Below, in pieces: positions 59,108 through 64,000 of a stretch of 64,000 nucleotides of DNA (the first letter of the stretch is position 1; the number at the start of each line of letters is the position of its first letter). Made by a program: the position numbers and the translations under genes. The notes beneath the pieces were generated by a model. It made no database searches, was not told where the DNA came from, and worked only from the letters and a program-made list of their open reading frames with translations. Source of the DNA: DATGKG01 sp963783145 (GTDB lineage: Bacteria > Desulfobacterota > Binatia > Binatales > Binataceae); contig CAWAMM010000002.1 of NCBI GenBank assembly GCA_963783145.1, forward strand, positions 806,001-870,000, in the 5' to 3' direction.

Positions 59108-60649
59108 ATGCCAGCAAGCTTTTTACATGGAATCGAAGTGATCGAAGTCAGCCGCGGTCCGGTCCCGGTGACGGTGGTAAAGTCCGCTATCATCGGGTTG
59201 GTCGGAACCGCACCTTTGTGGGCAGTCCAGGCGCCCGCTACTGCGCCGGCTGTCAGCGCGCCGACGCTGGTTTCCTCGGCGCTCGATGCGGCGAACTTCG
59301 GGCCGGTGGTGCGGGGCTACACGATCCCTTACGCGCTCGCGGCGATCCAGGAGCAGGGGGCCGGCCAGGCGATCGTCGTCAATGTCTTCAATCCGACGGT
59401 GCATTTCACCTCGGTAGCTGCGACCGCGTTCCCCTTCAACGCGCAAGGCGCAATCAACCTCGGGCACATGGGAGTATCGAACGTGGTAGTCACCAGCGAT
59501 CCGGCGGGCACCACCTATGTTGCCGGAACGGACTACACTCTGGATCCCGTAAATGGAGTGGTCACTATCATCCCCACCACTGCGGGTGGACATATAGCTT
59601 TGGGAGCTACGGTGCTGGTGGCCTTCAACTATGCCGATCCGACCAAGGTCCAGGATTCCGACATCATCGGCGCGGTAACCAGCGGCGTCTATACCGGAAT
59701 TCAGGCCCTTCAGACCACCTACGGAACTATGGGTTTCTTTGCCAAGATTCTGATCGCGCCGGGCTACTCGCAAAACGCCGATGTCGCTACTGCCGAAATC
59801 GCGCTCGCGAACAAGATTCGCGCGGTCGCGCTGGTGGATTCACCTCCATCGACGCCGGTGGCAAGCGCAATCAGCAATCGTGGCGCGACCGGAAACGCTT
59901 TCAACACCTCGAGCAACCGCGCAATCCTTTGCTATCCCCAGGAGACCTTTTATGACACAGGGATTATTCCTACGGGAGTAACCCTTAGCACTACCGGCGC
60001 GCCGGTGACGTCACTGTTTAATGCGCTGGCGGTCGGACCCTACTCGTCGTGGGTAGCCGGCTCGATAGCGGCCCAGGACCTCGCGAATGGTTACTGGTGG
60101 TCGCCCTCCAATGTGGAAGTGGAAGGAATTCTGGGACCGGATGTCCAGCTCTATTCGTCCGCCGTGGATGCCAACTCCGATGTGAACAACCTGAACGCAA
60201 ATGGCATCCTGACCGTGTTCAACGCATTCGGCACTGGTCTCCGGGTATGGGGAAACCGTTCCTCAGCGTACCCTAACTCCACGGCACCGGACAATTTCAT
60301 CAGTGTCAGGCGCACTATGGACATAATCGAGGAATCGGTAGAGCTTGCGATGCTGCAGTTCATCGATCAGCCGATCTCAAATGCGCTCATCACCGCTATC
60401 GTCGCTTCCGTAAATTCCTTTCTTCGGACCTTGATTCAGCGGGGCGCGTTGGTGGCCGGCAGCGCCAGCTACGATCCGTCCGAAAATCCGCCTGCGCAGA
60501 TTTCCGCCGGCCAGCTGGTATTCGACATCGACGTGATGCCACCTCCGCCCGCAGAACGGCTTACATTCCAGACCTTTATCGATGTGTCGCTGCTGCAGCA
60601 ACTGGGACAGACCAATGCGCTAACCACGTCGGCCCTGGCAACTGCCTAA
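59108..60649 (+). CDS. Contractile tail sheath protein (Mu gpL-like)
   Basis: A 513-aa sheath from the ATG at 59108: FLHGIEVIEVSRGPVPVTVV, SAIIGLVGTAPLW, then a beta insert with TYVAGTDYTLDPVNGVVTII. Later SFLRTLIQRGALVAGSASYD and QLVFDIDVMPPPPAERLTFQ are typical sheath C-terminal blocks. Together with the tube it shows a contractile myovirus tail. Confidence 0.92.
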   Translation: MPASFLHGIEVIEVSRGPVPVTVVKSAIIGLVGTAPLWAVQAPATAPAVSAPTLVSSALDAANFGPVVRGYTIPYALAAIQEQGAGQAIVVNVFNPTVHFTSVAATAFPFNAQGAINLGHMGVSNVVVTSDPAGTTYVAGTDYTLDPVNGVVTIIPTTAGGHIALGATVLVAFNYADPTKVQDSDIIGAVTSGVYTGIQALQTTYGTMGFFAKILIAPGYSQNADVATAEIALANKIRAVALVDSPPSTPVASAISNRGATGNAFNTSSNRAILCYPQETFYDTGIIPTGVTLSTTGAPVTSLFNALAVGPYSSWVAGSIAAQDLANGYWWSPSNVEVEGILGPDVQLYSSAVDANSDVNNLNANGILTVFNAFGTGLRVWGNRSSAYPNSTAPDNFISVRRTMDIIEESVELAMLQFIDQPISNALITAIVASVNSFLRTLIQRGALVAGSASYDPSENPPAQISAGQLVFDIDVMPPPPAERLTFQTFIDVSLLQQLGQTNALTTSALATA

Positions 60650-60679
60650 CCCACGTCGAAGAGCTATCGAGGTAATCGA

Positions 60680-61198
60680 ATGAATATCCAGATCAACTCT
60701 CTCGCCAACGCCAACGTGTACATCGACGGCACTGGCCTGCTTGGGCGCGCCGAGGAAGTCGAGATTCCTCAGCCGCGCCACAAGATGATCGACTACAAAG
60801 GACTTGGGATGGTCGGCACCGCGGAACTGTGGAGCGGAGTGGACAAGCTCGAGGCCAAGTTAAAGTGGTCGTCGTTCGATGCTGAGACTCTTACGATGGC
60901 GGCGAGTCCCTTTCAAACCCATGCGTTCCAGGTTCGTGGAAGCCTCGAACAGTACACCAGCCAGGGTCGCTCGGCCGAGCTGCCGGTGGTCTATTTGATG
61001 ACCGGTATTTTCAAGGACGCAGGCACCGCCAGTTTTAAGCAACAGACCATGGTTGAGACGAGTTCGACTGTGAGTGTCTATCATTGCGAGCTATACGTAG
61101 CGGGCACACAGATCTACCTCTACGACGTCTTCGCCAACGTTTACGTGGTGGGCGGAGTCGATCAGCTTTCCACGTTTCGGGTCAATTTGGGCGGATGA
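60680..61198 (+). CDS. Major tail tube protein (FII/gpM-like)
   Basis: A 172-aa protein: NANVYIDGTGLLGRAEEVEI, KMIDYKGLGMVGTAELWSGV, QVRGSLEQYTSQGRSAELPV, FKQQTMVETSSTVSVYHCEL. This is the P2 FII/Mu tube family. It follows the sheath by 30 bp. Confidence 0.92.
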   Translation: MNIQINSLANANVYIDGTGLLGRAEEVEIPQPRHKMIDYKGLGMVGTAELWSGVDKLEAKLKWSSFDAETLTMAASPFQTHAFQVRGSLEQYTSQGRSAELPVVYLMTGIFKDAGTASFKQQTMVETSSTVSVYHCELYVAGTQIYLYDVFANVYVVGGVDQLSTFRVNLGG

Positions 61199-61251
61199 TC
61201 CGCACCTGCGCTAACTCGCCGGTATCGCAAAACGATTGAGGAGTGTCTTCG

Positions 61252-61611
61252 ATGAGAACTGATGACCTGACGGTAAATGGAGTCAAGCTTCGGGAAACGC
61301 TCGAAGCCGATTCGAAGGATCGTAGCTTGCTGGTCCTCCCCTCGGGCAAGACTGCGGTCATCCGGAAAGGCTTCGGGCGTGACCTGATGCGCGCGCAACG
61401 GGTGGTGGGAGTCTCGACCGACCCCACCGCGGTGGTGTTCGCGCTGATTGCGGAATTGGTCGAGATCGATGGCGAGAAGATCGTCTATGAGGATCTTCTC
61501 GCGATGGATCTCAACGACGTGCTGGCGTTGCAGTCGGAGGTGGCCGGCGCAAATTTTCAGGGCCCTCCGCCGGCGCCTTCGCAGCCCTCGTTCACTTCGG
61601 ATTCGGAGTAG
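61252..61611 (+). CDS. Tail assembly chaperone (Mu gp41-like, short form)
   Basis: A 119-aa protein; ATG at 61252 with TTGAGGAGTGTCTTCG before it. LVLPSGKTAVIRKGFGRDLM, VFALIAELVEIDGEKIVYED and LNDVLALQSEVAG match the tail chaperone E/gp41 group. Near its end lies a slippery heptamer (61551-61557) that gives a longer product. It precedes the tape measure region as expected. Confidence 0.85.
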   Translation: MRTDDLTVNGVKLRETLEADSKDRSLLVLPSGKTAVIRKGFGRDLMRAQRVVGVSTDPTAVVFALIAELVEIDGEKIVYEDLLAMDLNDVLALQSEVAGANFQGPPPAPSQPSFTSDSE

Positions 61612-61712
61612 GAGAGCTGGCGGCGATGGACTTCGGCGAGTTGAGCTACTGGCTGCAGGCGGTCAATGAGTACCACCGCAAGGCTGCAGAAATCGCGGAC
61701 GGAGGGGACTAA
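61551..61712 (+). CDS. -1 frameshift extension of tail chaperone
   Basis: The heptamer A-AAT-TTT (61551-61557) is read GCA AAT TTT in the zero frame. A -1 slip gives an open frame to the TAA at 61710-61712 reading VHFGFGVGELAAMDFGELSY, then WLQAVNEYHRKAAEIADGGD. Such G/GT-type products are a known feature of tail chaperone genes in long-tailed phages. The site and the open frame are seen; the shift itself is inferred. Confidence 0.65.
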   Translation, partial: KFSGPSAGAFAALVHFGFGVGELAAMDFGELSYWLQAVNEYHRKAAEIADGGD

Positions 61713-61748
61713 TCAGATGTCGCTGGTAGGCGGAATGTCGCCGGAAGT

Positions 61749-61970
61749 TCACTCCGGATTGGAATCTACGGAACCGGCTTGGTGTTTTTCCCGCTTCTCG
61801 GCGCGAACCTGCTTCCAGGCTTGCGGGATCTGCCAAACAATCCCGACCGCGATCACGATTATTCCCACGACTGAAAGCGCAACGACGCCGGTCGACACCA
61901 GGCCATTTAATACTTCCGCAGTTCCGGCGGAGCAATCAAGCTTGAGCAACTGATCCCACAGGTAGTTCAT
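61749..61970 (-). CDS. Small one-TM protein, antisense in tail cluster (copy 1)
   Basis: A 73-aa protein from the ATG at 61970 (MNYLWDQLLKLDC). One membrane helix (GVVALSVVGIIVIAVGIVWQ), then IPQAWKQVRAEKREKHQ. Upstream sequence still encodes MNDCGQQ then stop, matching the start of copy 2 (MNDCWHQ), so this copy has lost its first start and restarts. Orientation is opposite to phage structural genes. Function unknown; may be a lysogenic-conversion or exclusion protein. Confidence 0.5.
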   Translation of the reverse strand: MNYLWDQLLKLDCSAGTAEVLNGLVSTGVVALSVVGIIVIAVGIVWQIPQAWKQVRAEKREKHQAGSVDSNPE

Positions 61971-62033
61971 TGGACTGCTTTCATTGCTGCCCACAGTCGT
62001 TCATATGGTTGAAATGCCCGCTAACGCACAGCT

Positions 62034-62375
62034 TCAAATGTCGCTAGTCGGCGGAATATCGTTGGTAGGCGGCGGTGGATGGGAATCGTCAGGCCGGCCT
62101 CCTTGCTTAGCAAGACGCCTTGCGCGAGCGTTTGCGAGACCTCGATTCCAACCGCGACCGAACCTCCGCTGTATCTCTGCGAAGCCGTTCTCCGCGACGA
62201 CCTGGTTCCAGGATTCTTTGATCGCTCCGGGCAGTATCCAAACGAGCTTGATTGCGAGCAACAAAATTCCTGTGACCACTCCACCCACGGCGCCCAGTCC
62301 AATTATGAAAATGGCACCTTCAGGAGTTCCACCGCACCACAAAAACAGTCCCAATTGATGCCAACAATCGTTCAT
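62034..62375 (-). CDS. Small one-TM protein, antisense in tail cluster (copy 2)
   Basis: A 113-aa protein from the ATG at 62375: MNDCWHQLGLFLWCGG, then a membrane helix (IIGLGAVGGVVTGILLLAIK), then VWILPGAIKESWNQV and a basic tail ending in Pro-rich DSHPPPPTNDIPPTSDI. It parallels copy 1 in N-terminus, helix and VW-x-x-P-x-A motif. Flanking DNA is also shared, so the two arose by tandem duplication. Confidence 0.5.
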   Translation of the reverse strand: MNDCWHQLGLFLWCGGTPEGAIFIIGLGAVGGVVTGILLLAIKLVWILPGAIKESWNQVVAENGFAEIQRRFGRGWNRGLANARARRLAKQGGRPDDSHPPPPTNDIPPTSDI

Positions 62376-62418
62376 ATGGTTTCTGATTATTCGGGAGCGT
62401 GAATCGAGCATACCAGAC

Positions 62419-63531
62419 ATGAGTGAAAAAGTTAGTTCCGCCGACATAGCTGACTTTGCAGCGTTTTCAAGCGCGCTCTCTTTCGGGACCGCGCAGATGA
62501 ACAAGCTCAGCACTGGATTCGCGATAGCCTCCACCCTTTCGGATACCTTGGCGTCACAACTTCGAAGACTCTCTACTTATGCAACAAGCATGATGTCGCT
62601 GTGTCAAGCTATCACGACATGTTGTCAGTGCCAAGAGCGGGCGCCAACCGAGAGAGGGAGCACATCATGGCAGAATCTGGAGACTGCCGACCGAATATTC
62701 GTCCTGAGCACGGCCGTTATTGCAGGCCTAAAACTGTGGACCGAAGCGGCAAAATGGCTTTGGAGGGCCGTTGTCAAACCGATTGGCACAACTGCGATCG
62801 GTTGGGTGCTTGTCCCTATGTGGCGAGCGGTGGCTGCGTCGGAGGCATTGGCTGTCGTCACGGAGACTGCGGGAGAATTGGCTGCCGCATTGGCCGTTTT
62901 AGCAGGTAGTCCTGCCATCGTTCTGACCGCGACCGCAGCACTGATTGCTGCAGTCGCGTACGTGGTCTGGCGCAACTGGAACGCGATCGTGAAGGTCATC
63001 GGACGATTAACTGCCGCCGTCTCCCGCGAGGTGCTGAGTGCAATCGGCAAGCTGGCGTCGGTCGTGGTCGGGCCGGAGAATGGCGCCCCGCAAGACTTCG
63101 AATCGGCCGAAAAGGCGACGTCGCGCGTTCGACCGAGCAGTGGCTTGCGAGCTTTCGCACCTGCAACGGTCGCTTCCTTTGCTGCCAAAGCCTTACCGAT
63201 AACGCCTCCATCATTCCGAACCATCGAGCCATCGCAGATTTGGGGTGGATTGGTAGCAGGACGTCTGAGCGCGCGGCGAGCTGTGGCTACCGCAATGCTC
63301 GCTGCTCCACTCCTGGTGGCGCCTGCGATGGCCAAAATGGCGCCCGATCGGTCGACAACGCAGGAATCGAGTGTATCGATGGTATTCAACTCGACCCCCA
63401 CGATAGTCATCAACGGATGTCAATCGGACGGCATTGAGCACCGGATTGAAGAAGCGCTCAGACGGCATCGCGAGGCCATCTATGTCGAGTGGTCGCGTGA
63501 ATTGCAGCGGCGCCAAAGGACGGAATTCTAG
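62419..63531 (+). CDS. Short tape-measure-like tail protein
   Basis: A 370-aa protein in the position of the tape measure. The N-terminal part is helical (FSSALSFGTAQMNKLSTGFA), followed by membrane-like helices (ELAAALAVLAGSPAIVLTAT, AALIAAVAYVVWRNW) that TMPs use for DNA injection. The end (TPTIVINGCQSDGIEHRIEE, ALRRHREAIYVEW) is typical of TMP C-termini. It is short, so a short tail is expected if functional. Confidence 0.65.
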   Translation: MSEKVSSADIADFAAFSSALSFGTAQMNKLSTGFAIASTLSDTLASQLRRLSTYATSMMSLCQAITTCCQCQERAPTERGSTSWQNLETADRIFVLSTAVIAGLKLWTEAAKWLWRAVVKPIGTTAIGWVLVPMWRAVAASEALAVVTETAGELAAALAVLAGSPAIVLTATAALIAAVAYVVWRNWNAIVKVIGRLTAAVSREVLSAIGKLASVVVGPENGAPQDFESAEKATSRVRPSSGLRAFAPATVASFAAKALPITPPSFRTIEPSQIWGGLVAGRLSARRAVATAMLAAPLLVAPAMAKMAPDRSTTQESSVSMVFNSTPTIVINGCQSDGIEHRIEEALRRHREAIYVEWSRELQRRQRTEF

Positions 63532-64000
63532 TGTTCGCATTACTAGGAGAAATTCCGTTTCAGGTGGTCGGCTCGCCCGAGTCCTTTAGCGATTCGAGGA
63601 GCTATGACTATGCGGAGCATCGCGTGGTCCAGGCGCGGCCTCGACTGCAGTGGCTGGCGGACGACCTGGTGACCATCAAGCTCGAGATGCTGTTGCATGG
63701 CTCGTTCACCGATCCGGCGGCGAGCCTGTTGACCTTGCAATTAGCTGCCTCGACGCACGCGGCGCTACCTCTGGTGTTCGGCAACGGAGACTTTCGCGGC
63801 TATTTCGTCATCACCGCGATAGACACTGTGTCGCGTCAACTGAGCGGTATCGGAGATCTTTTCGCGATAGTGGTGCGGCTCAGCTTGAAAGAATCTCCGC
63901 TCGAGTTCGACGCCGGCGCGCCTGCAATTCCCGCGTTCCTCCCGATCGCGCTGGCCGCCACCGGCCCATCGAGTACCTCCAGCACCGCGACCGCCTTGTC
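63531..64000 (+). CDS. GpU-like tail protein, 3' truncated by window end
   Basis: Starts with GTG overlapping the previous TAG (TAGTG). The translated part begins MFALLGEIPFQVVGSPESFS and goes through YDYAEHRVVQARPRLQWLAD, LVTIKLEMLLHGSFTDPAAS, LPLVFGNGDFRGYFVITAID to LFAIVVRLSLKES. This fits the P2 GpU family of tail-completion proteins, which act at the tail tube end. The frame is open to base 64000. Confidence 0.8.
   Translation, partial: MFALLGEIPFQVVGSPESFSDSRSYDYAEHRVVQARPRLQWLADDLVTIKLEMLLHGSFTDPAASLLTLQLAASTHAALPLVFGNGDFRGYFVITAIDTVSRQLSGIGDLFAIVVRLSLKESPLEFDAGAPAIPAFLPIALAATGPSSTSSTATAL

Overview
This GC-rich window (roughly 60% G+C by eye) is a bacterial chromosome segment. It carries many secreted beta-propeller/SBBP/NHL-type proteins, CaiB-type CoA transferases, acyl-CoA dehydrogenases and a Rieske/extradiol aromatic catabolic cluster. 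This suggests a soil Gram-negative of the deltaproteobacterial/Candidatus Binatota type. The lineage is an inference from gene style only; no rRNA or marker gene in the window proves it.

Layout. 1-5 kb: secreted and cell-surface proteins (SBBP-repeat protein, CAP-domain lipoprotein, putative outer-membrane barrel, Pro/Ala-rich protein, beta-propeller-like protein). 5.9-11.3 kb: nitrobindin-like protein, membrane GT2 glycosyltransferase, polysaccharide deacetylase, ferritin-like protein. 11.4-12.5 kb: a repeat nest of three related palindromic elements around a DUF559 endonuclease gene, with a copy of the nadB 3' end. 12.5-16.3 kb: nadB, pgsA and a PaaK/CapK-like adenylate-forming enzyme.

16.3-18.4 kb holds the most striking locus. 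Two paralogous precursor-like peptide genes, each with two copies of a 16-residue W-[PG]-[TR]-R-F-[IL]-[SA]-A-G-x-K-x-A-P motif, are followed directly by an HExxH-type putative peptide beta-hydroxylase. It reads as an undescribed RiPP (ribosomally made, post-translationally modified peptide) locus.

18.5-29.6 kb: polyphosphate-glucokinase-like ROK kinase; two lipoproteins whose 140-bp leaders are homologous; a broken membrane-anchored gene; a 1468-aa G8/beta-helix secreted protein; and a lipoprotein GMC oxidoreductase. 29.6-38.7 kb: an aromatic/acyl-CoA catabolic cluster. Two acyl-CoA dehydrogenases diverge from a FadR-type regulator that has a consensus operator. Downstream of the regulator lie a CoA transferase, extradiol dioxygenase, SDR, Rieske alpha and beta subunits and an ACMSD-like amidohydrolase. 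A tRNA-Ser(UGA) follows.

38.8-64 kb is a Mu-type prophage or domesticated phage region: repressor, Mor-like activator, spanins, gp25-gp29-like packaging genes, then gpI/Z, decoration protein, gpT, gp36, gp37, sheath, tube, frameshifted chaperone, short tape measure and GpU-like protein. No MuA/MuB, integrase or endolysin is visible. The head module is split between portal and protease by about 8 kb of non-phage cargo: methyltransferase, lipoprotein, FHA-TM-CAP protein, GT39-like transferase, a 6-copy 288-bp tandem repeat array, VapBC, a DUF2934 protein and a beta-repeat protein. The window ends inside the tail gene cluster.
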